Below are positions 42,062-54,176 of a stretch of 64,000 nucleotides of DNA, piece by piece (within the stretch, counting starts at the first letter, position 1; every line of letters starts with the position of its first letter). The notes under the pieces were generated by a model. It did no database searches. It saw only the letters and a program-made list of their open reading frames with translations, and was not told the DNA's origin. Made by a program: the position numbers and the translations under genes. Source of the stretch: Budorcas taxicolor (lineage: Eukaryota; Chordata; Mammalia; Artiodactyla; Bovidae); NCBI RefSeq assembly GCF_023091745.1, contig NC_068912.1, positions 75,503,067 to 75,567,066 of the forward strand. The letters run 5' to 3'.

Positions 42062-42984
42062 ATCATAAAGAGATTATGGCTAGTCTGAATAAAAGCTGTC
42101 TCAGCAGAGTGATTGAATAGGAGCCAGACTGCATTGATTTGAAGGCGTGAGAGGAGGGTAAGTGGAGTGAGCATAGATGACTTTAGAGAGGTTTGCCTGG
42201 GGACAGAAGGAGAATGTAGGGCTGTAGCTGAATGGTGCTTTGGTTTTGAGGACAAAGTTTTTATTTTTGTTTTTTTATGGGAAGTAACTTGAGCATATTT
42301 AAAAATCTGCCTTTTCGAAGGATCAAGTTTTACTCGATTCTTGAAAATTTGTACTTGATTCTTGAAAATTTGCTTGGCTATGCTAAATGCAACATAGCTA
42401 GGTATAACTTACATGAAATAACTGGTTAAAAGCAATATGTCTGGTGACCTAATATCAATATTAACATTGAAAATATTGTAAATGATTATAAAAGAAAGTA
42501 GTATAAATTCTGTTATTCAACTAAACCCTCTTGTTTGCAAATCTCCAAATGAAAGAGGGCTTCCTTGTGTTTGGAGGATCCTCTCGACTGAGAGCACATA
42601 CACACACACTGTCAGAGTCAAGTTCCACTATTCTTTCAGTTCTCAGCAAAGGAAAGCCACTATTATTTGACTTTCTATGACGATTTTCTAAGGTGGCAGC
42701 TTTCCACAGGAGCTGACCTGTAAGTCTTGATCTAGACCCCATGTTGAATTTGTAGAATTAAGAGGAAAGAACGTGAGACAAATTACTATCTATCTAACAC
42801 TGCTGCAAGAATTCCAGCTTTGTGTCATTTGTTTACAACCTGTTCCTTATGGTAAATAGTAGTTATAATTTCCCTACATTTACATTTCTATGATCCAAAC
42901 ATGCTTTGCTATTCTCAAATGGTTAGCTGAAAATAAGCCATAATAGATGAAGAGGAAGAAAGCAAGAAAGAAGAAAACTTGCCA
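42062..42984. other. Unique DNA with possible ancient repeat (about 42066-42310)
   Basis: GGGTAAGTGGAGTGAGCATAG followed by GGGCTGTAGCTGAATGG resembles a widespread old mammalian repeat that I cannot name. A 20-bp tandem duplication around GATTCTTGAAAATTTG lies at 42335-42372. Confidence 0.35.
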
Positions 42985-43140
42985 CATCCCAAGTTCTATA
43001 CCAGGTACTTATATAAATCGTCCTTAATTCTCCAAACAAATTTTCAAAGAAGACTCTTTAATTATCCTCATTTTTCAAATAAGCAGACTGACTCATTTAG
43101 ATTAAGCAAATAATACCCAGGGTCCTGCATCTGATCATAT
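42985..43140 (+). mobile_element. MIR SINE
   Basis: TTCTATACCAGGTACTTATA, TTAATTATCCTCATTTTTCAA and CCAGGGTCCTGCATCTGATC keep the MIR order. Confidence 0.5.
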
Positions 43141-43581
43141 TGTGTCACATTAAAGAATAAATCCCTGTGTATAACTTTAAAGTTAATGTCTTAATTAACT
43201 ACTGTATTGCTCTCATTCTAAAAAAGAGGATTCTTTCTTAGGGAATTAACAGCAGTCAATACCAGACAAGAAGAACTATGTATTAAACTAATACGGAATA
43301 ATGCGAGAGAATATTACTTTGTATGTTTCTCATTTCTCGTTATGTCCTTCCATGTTCAACAACATCATCAATCCAGTTGAGCTCCTGTAGTGATATTTCA
43401 AAAACTGTCCTGACTGCCATGATCCAGTTGTTGAGGATTTGCTTGTTATAACAGAATACTTTTTAAAAAAATGTACCTTACATTAAACAACAAAGACTTA
43501 GTTCCAAAATATGTCTATTATTATTAGTCTTTTGTAACCATGGTAATTTAATGTCATCTTACAGCCAGTCACTTGACTTAG

Positions 43582-43772
43582 CCTAGTGGTGTTTAGGTTT
43601 GAGCTTGCATCAGAATCTCCTCTAGGGCTTCTTCAAAACACAGATTATAGGATTAGACTATCAGCTGTTTGGATTCAGTAGATGTGGGTTGTAGACCTTA
43701 AAATTTGTGCTTCAACAGCACATTCCCAGGTTCTGTTGCTGGTCTGGAGACCATACGTTGAGACCCACTGGC
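43582..43772 (+). mobile_element. MER5A-like hAT transposon
   Basis: GCATCAGAATCTCCTCTAGG, GATTCAGTAGATGTGGG and GCTGGTCTGGAGACCATACG sit between TAGTGGTGTTTAGG and GAGACCCACTGG. These ends are imperfect terminal inverted repeats of the family, about 190 bp. Confidence 0.8.
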
Positions 43773-43998
43773 CTAGACAAGGGTTTTAAAATATTTTTCT
43801 GTAAAGAATCAAGTAAATACTTTTGGCTTTGTGGACCATATAGTTTCTGTCACAACTGCTCAGCTTTTCATTTGTTGTGGAAAGCAGCCATACACAATTC
43901 CTAAATGAACAGAGATGGCTCTGTTTCAATAAAATTTCATTACAGAAAGAGGTGTCAGGATATATTTGGACTGTAGCTGGTCAACCTCTGGGTTAGAC
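43773..43998 (+). mobile_element. hAT-type non-autonomous transposon (MER group)
   Basis: TCTGTAAAGAATCAAGTAAATA, GGCTTTGTGGACCATATAG, AAAGCAGCCATACACAATTC and TTCAATAAAATTTCATTACA match the well-known GGGCCATA-type hAT MER family. The exact subfamily is not fixed. It directly follows the MER5A-like element. Confidence 0.6.
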
Positions 43999-45375
43999 CA
44001 GCTCAGTATAAGAGGGCTGAAAAATGACTTTATATATACTAAATATACTCTGTGACTCCAAGAGAATCAACTATAGCTTTATTTGAAAAATCCCTTCTAA
44101 GTTTCTAAATAAAACCTGCAGAACTATAACAGAGACTAAGTTGATTGTGTTAAACCATCATAGAGGAGAAATCCTGGTGAACCCAATAAAGAAGGAATAG
44201 TTTTATGCACAAGTCTGCATTTTACAAACAGTTTTTGTCTTAACATGCCCATTAACTATATCTTCATTTTTAAATTGTAGTTTTACTTGGATATTGTTTA
44301 TAATGTTGGAAGTTATAAATATACCAAAATGAAACACTATATAGAATGACATAGATGCCAACCCAATCAGATCATCTATCGACTTTCTAATAAAATGAAA
44401 GAAAACAAAAGCATACTGCTTGCTATGAGTGTGCCCAGATTTAATATATTTGATCTTCACCCAGAATAGTGTACTTCAAACTAATTTAAAATACCAATAT
44501 AACCTTAAAAGTCAACTAAATTGTTTATGCCAATGAATCCACTGCATTAGCTCTATCCTAACACAATGTAAATTCCTGTAAAAATACATCATTCAGATAA
44601 GTTTTTGTCATAATAAATTGCGATATAGTTCCCTGAAAATAACCAGATGCAAATGCCATGAGGAAAGCTAGTATTATGGGTCATCATATAAACTTAAAAT
44701 ACAAATATGATAAAAACATCCCCAACAATGCTATAGACTAGAAACGTTTAGACAAGATCTCTGCAATTATCTATCGTAACATTTTGATAACTTAAAGATG
44801 GATTAAAATGGCTTTATGAGGGAATACATGACTCCTCGTTCAAAATCTGTTCCTACATTCAATTAATTCAAATGTTTCATTTTGAGCAATGGATTAATAT
44901 TTGCCACTAGACAGTTATTCTTTAGATCAATGCAGTGGTTTTCAAAGAGTCCTTGGTTTGTTGTTGTCTTGTTTTGTTTTTTAAAGGTTGAAAGAGTACT
45001 GTGGTCAAACGAAACTGGAAAATATTCATTTAAAACAAATTAAATTTTTTTTTTTAACTTCTTCAGAAGCAGTATTCATGGAACATATGTCTAAGAAAGA
45101 TGTGGTAAACTGCGGCCGTTTCCAATCTCATCTGAACACAGAACCAAATTATCAGTAGAGCATTTTGAAGTACACAAGAAACAATAAACAATGTTCTTAG
45201 TGCCTAAACCCAGGTACCATATGACATTTTTTACAGTAATTTCAATTAGATTCAACAAGTATTTGTTAAATACCTCTACTATTTGATTGATCACTTAAAG
45301 GTCAACATTGTAGTTTTGTTATGCTACTCACCTAAGACTATCTAGAACAAAGTTAATCCTATTAAACATACTTAC
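43999..45375. other. Unique DNA flanking a candidate exon
   Basis: No repeats are recognised over about 1.4 kb, which is unusually long for this window. A T-run lies near 45048. No long frame is present. Confidence 0.5.
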
Positions 45376-45473
45376 ACTCCTCTTCAGGCCTCTTCCGAAG
45401 TGCTGCACGAACTTCTTTACAAGGACTTCTCTGATATTGTGGGGGATTCCTTCCCCGTATTAAGTTCTCCATC
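45376..45473 (-). CDS. Candidate internal coding exon (98 bp), gene not identified
   Basis: On the minus strand a pyrimidine tract ending TTTCCTCCTATAG precedes position 45473, and a near-consensus donor GTAAGTATG follows position 45376. Only one of three frames is open, and it is open throughout. It encodes about 32 residues, beginning MENLIRGRNPPQYQRSPC after a one-base split codon and ending in a basic-to-acidic run (RKRPEEE) with one base left over. CpG-containing codons (CGG, CGT) and higher GC than the surroundings fit coding DNA. I do not recognise the protein. Phase is 2 in, 1 out. No second exon is obvious in this window, so the neighbours would lie in long introns or outside. Confidence 0.45.
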
Positions 45474-45746
45474 CTATAGGAGGAAATTAAAAGGATAGTT
45501 TAATATAAAAATCTTGATACATTTTTTAAAATTAAGTGATTTAGATTAAGAATCAATGATTCAGGTATATAAAGATGCTTAGTAGACCACATCCTTAAGA
45601 GTACTGAGCAAGGAGAAGGACAGTCAGGAGTGGCAGAGACTGTAGTAAACTGGAGAAGGCTTGACTTCTCTAAGGCATTCCAATTTTAAAAATATAGAAA
45701 CCCATGTGGATGAAACTCATATGCACTTTCTCCAATTAGGGACTCT

Positions 45747-46130
45747 TATGGGCTGAATGTTTGTGTCCTTACCCTTCTCCACTCCTCCCATCTCCTACCT
45801 TCACAGGTTGACTCTAACCCCTTAAGTAACAGTATTTTGATGTGGAACCCTTGAGAAGTAACTAGTTTAGCTCAGGTCATGAGGGTGGGGCACACATAAT
45901 GGGATTAGTGTTTTTATAAAATGAGGAAGACAGACTAGAGCTCCCTTTTCCCTGCATAGGAGGATACAGTGAAAAGGCAGTCATCTACAAACCAGGAAGA
46001 GAGCTCTCTCCAGGCACCAACTCTGCTGGTGCCTCCATATTAGACTTCCAAGACTCCAAAAGTGTGAGAAAAGTGTGAGCTTAAGCCACCCAGTCTGTGG
46101 TATTTTGTTATAGTTACCTAAACTGAGTAA
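45747..46130 (+). mobile_element. MLT1-type (MaLR) LTR
   Basis: GGGCTGAATGTTTGTGTCC at the 5' end, GTAACAGTATTTTGATGTGG, GGAAGAGAGCTCTC, and the end AAGCCACCCAGTCTGTGGTA with TTTTGTTATAGTTACCTAAAC are characteristic of MLT1. It is nearly full length and diverged. Confidence 0.82.
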
Positions 46131-46597
46131 GTCAGAGACCCATTGACTAAAAAGTGATTACTTATAAACAAACACATTAAAAATCAGCTTACACTTTAGA
46201 AAGAAAAAACCTTTGACCAGCATTCTGAATACCAGCTTTCCAGAGTTTACTTGCTGATTTTCTTTGTGACAATGATTAAATTGACAAGGGTTTTCTAATT
46301 CCAAATTAATTGTGACTCCTTGAAAATATGGCTAATAAAAAGTGCACTTCTCAGTTACTTTCAATGCTGACAACCAGAAAATAATAATAAATGCACCAAA
46401 TGCAACTTGAGTTGGAATATTAAACAGAATATACTCTGTGATTAGTATTTTCTAGTTTTAATAAACCTTACAGTTTTGTGCCACCATTGTACACTCTACT
46501 TATTTTGAAAACATTAAGCAACTATTGAGTGTTCAAGATTTGAAAATTCAGAACAAAACAGTGATATGTATCATTTTGAAAATAAAAACATATACTT
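46131..46597. other. Unique AT-rich DNA
   Basis: No feature is recognised. Confidence 0.5.
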
Positions 46598-46690
46598 ATA
46601 AGAATCTGCTATATAACCCAGGAAATTCTACTCAATACTCTGTAATGGCCTACATAGGAAAAGAATATAAAGAAAGAAAAGAAAATATAA
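46598..46690 (+). mobile_element. L1 3'UTR fragment (ruminant type)
   Basis: TCTGCTATATAACCCAGGAAA and ACTCAATACTCTGTAATGGCC followed by AGGAAAAGAATATAAAG are recognisable pieces of the ruminant L1 3'UTR. Confidence 0.65.
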
Positions 46691-46932
46691 ACATAGCTTA
46701 ACATCTACATAATTATTCTAATGGAATACCACTGTGCTGGCTGATAGCATATATTGAAAACAGCATGGTTGTCATGGGTTACAGTAGTGGAAGATCTCCT
46801 AAGGTTAGTGGTACAGAGACATATTTCTAGTGTCTAGAGAGGAAATTGGGAAAGGATGATCCAATAAAAGCAATATGTAAAATGGCATGAAATATGAGTA
46901 AATAAAATTTTTGTACTGAAATCGTAACATAA

Positions 46933-47144
46933 TAGGGCTAGTAGTAAAGAACCTGCTGCCACTGCAGGAGACATCAGAAACTTGGGTTCAGTCCCTGGGT
47001 TGGGAAGATCCCCAGGAGGAAGGCATGGCAACCCACTCTAGTATTCTTGCCTGGAGAAATCTCATGGACAGAGGGGCCTAGTGGGCTACAGTCCATAAGG
47101 TTGCAAACATCCGGACATGACTGAAGCAATTTAGCATGCACGCA
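46933..47144 (+). mobile_element. Bov-tA SINE with target duplication
   Basis: GTAACATAA lies at 46924-46932 and 47145-47153. The first bases of the head are missing (it begins at GGGCTAGTAGTAAAG). Confidence 0.88.
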
Positions 47145-47245
47145 GTAACATAACATTATTCCTATGAGAGGCTGTCACTGGTTCTAAAAAACACTTTTCC
47201 AAATATACTTACTGATACCAATTTATTCATAGGTAAGGACTACTT

Positions 47246-47272
47246 TGTGTGTGTGTGTGTGTGTGTGTGTGT
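47246..47272. repeat. (GT)n microsatellite
   Basis: Thirteen GT units. Confidence 0.95.
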
Positions 47273-48207
47273 ACTCACTCATATGCCCATGCTATGTATA
47301 TAAAGTACATGAAAATATTTCTCAATGTGTGATAACTTGAAACAATTTCACTCAAAGCTCAAGTGAGAAAAAAGTTTATCAGTGTATGATAATACATTGT
47401 ATGATAATACAGTGACAAGTAAGAAAATGAAAATCTCAAGAGTTTAAGACATAATTTGCTTTAATATTATATATGAGGGGCAGGGTCTGAGCTTCCAGGA
47501 CCAACTCTGCAGTTTCAGTATAAACCATGCAAATTATACAAAATGTTCTAGATTCTGACTCTTGAATTAATTCAATGCAGAATTTTGATTACATGTTTCA
47601 GCAAATGCATGAAATTTCATGATGATATAATAACAATTCAAGTGAACTTATAATTAACCACTAGTATTCACAAGGTCAAAATAGTAAACTACAACAAACA
47701 TAACCTACAAATGCAAGTATCTACACAAAATTGTGATTTAACTTAAAAAAAAACAATTTTTAGTCATCATGATTATACTAATGAGAGATTACAATTTATC
47801 CTGGTTGGAAATCTAAGTAAACCAGTCTCTTAGATGGGTTATTAATTCTCTTTTTATGTATCTGACTATTGAATACATGAAAACAAAAGTGGTCTAATTG
47901 ATTTCCATGTAACTACACTTGCGGGTATACCAGAAAAACTGAATGTATGTTAGAAAGTACTGGTAAGGATTCCAGGAGAGTTTCACTGACAGTGGTTGTT
48001 AATTGGCATCAAAGATCATGAAGAATTATGGTGCCCAAATGTTGCATTATGGGAATGCTCACAAGTAGATATGCAAGAGATTATGCAGTGTTAGCAAAGA
48101 AGCATGGTTTAAATGTGATGAGCCCAGGTTCTGGAATTGGACTGCCTGGGCTAAACTCCAATTCTGTCTCTTAAAGAAATATTTCAGGGAAAGATACTTA
48201 GTTATTT
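47273..48207. other. Unique DNA
   Basis: A MIR-like scrap lies at about 48120-48180 (CTGGAATTGGACTGCCTGGG). A 13-bp tandem duplication (GTATGATAATACA) lies near 47383-47411. Confidence 0.45.
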
Positions 48208-48441
48208 TGGGGCTTCCCGGGTAGCGCTAGTGGTAAAGAACCCTCCTTCCAATGCAGGAGACACAAGAGTCATGGGTTTGATCCCTGAGTTGGGAGGATT
48301 CCCAGGAGAAGGGCATGGCAACCCACTCCAATATTCCTGACTGGAGAATCCCATGGAGAGAGGAGCCTGGCAGGCTATAGTCCATGGAGTAGCAAAGAGA
48401 TGGACACAACTGAAGTGACTTAGCACACACTCATGCATACT
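48208..48441 (+). mobile_element. Bov-tA SINE (GCGCTAGTGG subtype)
   Basis: It runs from GGGGCTTCCCGGGTAGCGC to GTGACTTAGCACACACTC. Confidence 0.92.
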
Positions 48442-49311
48442 CATATAGAAAAAGTATATGTTATATGTAAATATAATATTATACAAATATATACTTGTAA
48501 AAATGTTTATCTTCAAATTAACATGTTGATTTTTTTAACCAATTAGTTATTTTAGAAATGCTTGCTTTCATTTATAATATTTAAAATTTTTAGAACCAAG
48601 AAAAAGATAACTGGGGTCAAGGAAACTCACTATAAACTATATATACAACATAGTAATAGATGAATATAAATTCAAATAGCATTAAAAGTTGTCAGAATGC
48701 TAAGTGGGAAATATACTTTGAATCAAATTAAATGTGTTACACAGCAGTGTTCATGTCCAAGCTAATATAACTGTGAGATTTCCACCCTCTTGAGATTATA
48801 CTTCTGGCTAGTTGAACTCTTCTACCAGATGACCAGTGTCATCTACGATCTACAGTTTGCATTAAATGGTCAGACAAAATGACCAAGAATGAAGCCTTGG
48901 AGCACAGCCAGGACACAGCAAAGATGCTATTCTAGCTACTCTCAGGCTTGGCATGTCACCAGCCGGGAGTGTGTTAACAGTGCCAGCAAGGAGAGATTAA
49001 GTGTGATGACCACAGGCAAGACAGATGCTCTAACAACTCATTGAAGAGCTCTGGAAAGTGCAGCCTACATGTCAACTGCTGGGAAAAAATAGGGGCAGCC
49101 AGATTGATATCAAACAGCATGAAAAAGCAATCAGAGGTCATGAGCAACCATGTCCATAACTCTTTTGGCAGTGTCTCCAAAATAAAGGTCACAAAATTAT
49201 CTGAGAAAATTTATATAATACAGATTCCCCCATTTTCAGTACTAAAGATTTCCATTCAACAAGCTGGGGTCAGGTCCAGGTAGATATATATATTTTTAAT
49301 ATTAATTGAGT
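48442..49311. other. Unique DNA
   Basis: An 80-codon plus frame at 49041-49283 has no recognisable domain. Confidence 0.45.
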
Positions 49312-50217
49312 GAGTACATCAAGGTTGTATACTGTGACCCTGCTTATTTAACTTACGTGCAGAGTACATCATGCAAAATGCCAGGCTGGAGGAAGCACAA
49401 ACTGGAATCAAGTTTGCCAGAAGAAATATCAATAACCTCAGAAATGCAGATGACACCACCCTTATGGCAGAAAGTGAAAAGGAACTAAAGAGCCTCTTGA
49501 TGAAAGTGAAAGAGGAGAGTGAAAAAGCTGGTTTAAAGCTGAACATTCAAAAACCGAAGATCACAGCATCTGGTCCCATCACTTCATGGCAAATAGATGG
49601 GGAAAAATTGGAAACAGTAACAGACTTTCTTTTGTTGGGCTCCAAAATCACTGCAGATGATTACCGCAGCCATGAAATTAAAAGATGCTTGCTCCTTGGA
49701 AAAAAAGCTATGACAAACCTAGACAGCACACTAAAAAGCAGAGATATTACTCTGCAAACAAAGGTCTATATGGTCAAAGCTATGATTTTTCTAGTAGTCA
49801 TGTTTGAATGTGAGAGTTGGACTATAAAGAAGACTGAGTGCCAAATAATTTTTACTTCTTAACTGTGTTGTTGGGGAAGACTCTTGAGAGTCCCTTGGAC
49901 TGCAAGGAGATCAAACCAGTCAAGCCTAAAGGAAATCAGTCCTGAATATTCATTGGAAAGATTGATGCTAAAGCTGAAACTCCAATACTTTGGCACCTGA
50001 TGGGAAGAACTGACTCATTAGAAAAGACACTGATGCTAGGAAAGATTGAAGGCAGGAGGAGAAGAGGACAACAGAGGACGAGATAGTTGGATGGCATCAT
50101 GAACTCAGTGGACGTGAGTTTGAGCAAGCTCTAGGAGATGGTGAAGGACAGAGAAGTCTGGCGTGCTGCAGTCCACGGGGTTGCAAAGAGTCGGACATGA
50201 CTGAGTAACTGAACAAC
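49312..50217 (+). mobile_element. BovB LINE (older subfamily), 5'-truncated inside RT
   Basis: It starts within the GxxQGCxLSPxLF block. A 163-codon frame (49371-49862) covers the region after it, with NNLRNADDTTLMAESEKELK; the tyrosine of YADD is replaced by asparagine but both aspartates remain. The tail ends GTAACTGAACAACAACAAAA. Confidence 0.92.
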
Positions 50218-50879
50218 AACAAAAAGTGCTTCTAAAACAGCCTTACACTAGTTCTAATATTGGCTTTGGGAACCTATGTAAATAAAAATATGTATATTTG
50301 AAGATGCAGGAAATGGGAGTTCAGTGAGTTCATTCTACTGGTTCAGAGGTAAGGTGAGGTCTGGTGAGAAGACTGCAGTTAGGATAGGTACTATCAAAAA
50401 TAAGAAGAGTGGCTGGAGCAACAGAGTCAAAGGCTTGCCATGTCAGTAAGTTTAAAGTGTCTGCCATGTGATACAAGTCAAACATCTTTTTCTTTCCATT
50501 GCTACTCCATCTTTCTTGATATTCCTTCCAGGGCCTAGACTATGGTCAATAGGCCATAAGTATTTAATAAATGATTCAGTGGATAGATGAAGTCTGCTCT
50601 ATCCTGGCAGAAACATTTGGAATATTCTCCTTTTTCATTCCAAATTTTACCCATCCTTGAAGATCTATTTTTAACTTCTGATTACACTCAGAAACAAATT
50701 CAACCACTTCAAATATACTCAGTTCTTGCCTTCTGATTCTTCTCTATGATATTTACTAAATGTTTGGAAGTGTAACCAAAGATCTTCCAGCTAATATTAT
50801 TCTTCACTTCAATGTTTGGATCCTTTACTCATATAGATTCTAGCCCATTTGAGGGCTTTGACATAACACATTACATTTG
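50218..50879. other. Unique DNA
   Basis: No gene or repeat is recognised. Confidence 0.5.
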
Positions 50880-51050
50880 TCAAAACACTATCATATAATT
50901 TGTTTCATTTTCTTGACAATTCTGAATTAGATATCAGTGCATTACTATTTTTAGATGAGACAACAGAAAGTCTAAGCAATTAAGTAACATAGGCAAGGCA
51001 ACACATGAGGGCCAGAAGAAGGACTTGAACTCAGGTCCTTTGACTCCCAA
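50880..51050 (+). mobile_element. MIR SINE
   Basis: TTTTTAGATGAGACAACAGAAAG, AATTAAGTAACATAGGCAAGGC and GACTTGAACTCAGGTCC follow the MIR 3' half closely. Confidence 0.65.
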
Positions 51051-51999
51051 AATTTAATCTTCATCTCACAATGCATAGAAAAGGTTGTCAATCTTTTCTT
51101 TTTCCTAATTTTTAGTGTCTCAAAAAGTAGTTTTCTTACTGAGTTGTAGATGTTCACTAAATCTTAAAATACGGAATATTTATCAGTTATTGTCACTTTA
51201 ACTTAGGCTTCTATTAAGTACAAAAACTAAATAGAAATAATTCATAGTAAAATAAATAAAAGTAATAAGAATTTAAAACATGAAAATGTACTTATGCCTG
51301 CATATAGAAAAAGGAAGAAAAATATTGCTATATGATTTTTGAAAATAATGATTGGTAGTCTGTTCTGTCCAGGGAACTAGAATAATAAGCTGGCAGCATA
51401 TTGTGACCATCCATCCTTACAAAGTTCTAAGGTCAGGTGACCACTCAGCTTTTCAGAAATCCTTTGTTGGCTTTGAATTTAAGAAAAAAGAGGAAAGAGT
51501 TATTAATAAAAATGCAGTGAAAAGTGTTCTTGCTTTATCTCTGAGCTGTTGGTTTTGTTTTTATGGAAAGTGGAGTATGAATTCAGCACTCCAAATCAAA
51601 CTGGAGCCAAACTAGAACTATGAACACATATTAATAAAGTAGCCATTAAAAAGTCTCAAGTATTTATCAAGATCCAATTTGAACTCCAAATGACAGTGCA
51701 AAAATAATCAATACCGAATTATCTCAGTCAAATATTTTGAATTGATATGTAACAAGGACAAACTGGACAAAGTTAAACAGAAAGACTGTTGTGAAAAATA
51801 TCACATTTTAACTACCCTTAAACTGCTCAGGTAGAGTGAAATGCCTAACAGAATATAAAGATAGTTAAAGCACTGTTCAGTTGGAAAAGAAACAGATGTG
51901 TGATTTATAAAGCCAGTGATGATGATTCACCAGACATTCAAGAATCATCGATAGTCTCAAGGAGAAACTGGCTTTATACTGCCATGTCATACATTTATG
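51051..51999. other. Unique DNA
   Basis: An 87-codon frame at 51352-51615 is not recognisable as a protein. Confidence 0.45.
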
Positions 52000-52156
52000 G
52001 ATGCCAGAAGAAATATCAAAACCTCACATATGCAAATGATGCCACTCTAATATTGAAAGCGAAGAGGAACTAAAGAGCCTCTTGATGAGGATAAAGAGGA
52101 GTGAAAAAGCTGGCTTAAAACTCAAAAAAGATGATGATCATAACATCCAGTTCCAT
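52000..52156 (+). mobile_element. BovB fragment (older copy, left part)
   Basis: GCCAGAAGAAATATCAAAACC to ATCCAGTTCCATCA corresponds to the segment around the RT active site. It stops abruptly where a minus-strand BovB begins. Its right part may be 54927-55207. Confidence 0.75.
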
Positions 52157-52159
52157 CAG

Positions 52160-54176
52160 TGCAGTTCAGTCACTCAGTCATGTCCGACTCTGTGAGACTC
52201 CATGAACCACAGCATGCCAGGCCTCCCTATCCATTACCAACTCTCAGAGTTCACCCAAACTCATATCCATTGAGTTCATGATGCCATCCGACCATCTCAT
52301 CCTCTGTCGTCCCCTTCTCCTCCTGCCCACGTTTCCCAGCATCAGAGTCTTTTCAAATGAAAAGACTGACTCCTCTTTGCATCAGTTGGCCAAGTTTCAG
52401 CTGAAGTTTCAGTTTCAGCTGAAGTTTCAGCTTCAGCATCAATCCTTCCAATGAATATTCAGGACTGATTTCTTTTAGGATGGACTGGTTGGATTTCCTT
52501 GCAGTCCAAAGGACTCTCAAGAGTCTTCCCCAGCAACACAGTTCAAAAGCATCAATTTTTGGTGCTCAGCTTTCTTTATAGTCCAACTCTCACATCTATA
52601 CATGACTACTGGAAAAACCATAGCCTTGACTAAACAGACCTTTTTGGACAAAGTAATGGCTCTGCTTTTTAATATGATGTCTAGATTGGGCATAACTTTC
52701 CTTCCAAGGAGTAAGTGTCATTTAATTTCATGGCTGCAGTCACCATCTGCAGTGATTTTGGAGCCCACAAAAATGTCAGCCACTGTTTCCACTGTTTCCC
52801 CATCTATTTGCCATGATGTGATGGGACCAGATGCCATGATGTTAGTTTTCTGAATGTTGAGCTTTAAGCCAACTTTTTCACTCTCCTCTTTCACTATCAA
52901 CAAGAAGCTCTTTAGTTCCTCTTCACTTTCTGCCATAAGGGTGGTGTCATCTGCATATCTGAGGTTATTGATATTTCTCCCAGCAATCTTGATTCCAGCT
53001 TGTGGTTCATTCAGCACAGCGTTTCTCATGATGTACTCTGCATATATTAAATAAGCAGGGTGACAATATACTACTTTTCCTATTTGGAATCAATCTGTTG
53101 TTCCACGTCCAGTTCTAACTGTTGCTTCCTGACCTACATACAGGTTTCTCAAAAGGCAAGTCAGGTGGTCTGGTATTCCCATCTCTCTCAGAATTTTCCA
53201 CAGTTTATTGTGACCCACACAAAGGCTTTGGCATAGTCAAGAAAGCAGAAATAGATGTTTTTCTGGAACGCTCTTGCTTTTTCCATGATCCAGCAGATGT
53301 TGGCAATTTGATCTCTGGTTCCTCTGCCTTTTCTAAAACCAGCTTGAACATCAGGGAGTTCACGATTCATGTATTGCTGAAGTCTGGCTTAGAGAAATTT
53401 GAGCATTACTTTACTAGCGTGTGAGATGGGTGCAATTGTGCAGTAGTCTGAGCATTCTTTGGCATTGCCTTTCTTTGGGATTGGAATGAAAACTGACCTT
53501 TTCCAGTCCTGTGGCCACTGCTGAGTTTTCCAAATTTGCTGGCATATTGAGTGCGGCACTTTCACAGCATCATCTTTCAGGATTTGAAATAGCTCAACTG
53601 GAATTCCATCACCTCTACTAGCTCTGTTTGTAGTGATGCTTTCTAAGGCCCACTTGACTTCGCGTTCCAGGATGTCTGGCTCTAGGAGAGTCATCATACC
53701 ATCATGATTATATTGGTCGTGAAGATCTTTTTTGTATAGTTCTTCTGTGTATCCTTCCTACCTCTTCTTAATATCTTCTACTTCTGTTAGGTCCATACCA
53801 TTTCTGTCCTTTATTGACCCCACCTTTGCATGAAATGTTCCCTTGGTATCTCTAATTTTCTTGAAGAGATCTCTAGTCTTTCCCATTCTGTTGTTTTCCT
53901 CCATTTCTTTGCATTGATCACTGAGGAAGGCTTTCTTATCTCTTCTTGCTATTCTTTGGAACTCTGCATTCAGATGCTTATATCTTTCCTTTTCTCCTTT
54001 GCTTTTCACTTTTCTTCTTTTCACAGCTATTTGTAAGGCCTTCCCAGACAACCATTTTGCTTTTCTGCATTTATTTTCCACGGGGATGGTCTTGATCCCT
54101 GTCTTTTGTACAATGTCACAAACCTCCGTCCATAGTTCATCAGGCACTCTATCTATCAGCTCTAGTCCCTTAAATC
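52160..54176 (-). mobile_element. BovB LINE, about 2.0 kb, longest copy in the window
   Basis: On the minus strand, in order: the linker after the endonuclease (53758-54237 frame, with RVPDELWTEVCDIVQKTGIK and KGEKERYKHLNAEFQRIARR), the start of RT (53389-53697 frame, WALESITTNRASRGDGIPVE), the RT core with YADD intact at about 52946-52957 (LRYADDTTLMAESEEELKS), and the C-terminal region to the tail at 52160. Frameshifts separate the frames, so no single protein remains. A short tandem repeat of AAGTTTCAGCTG lies at 52393-52440. The endonuclease domain is missing. Confidence 0.94.
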
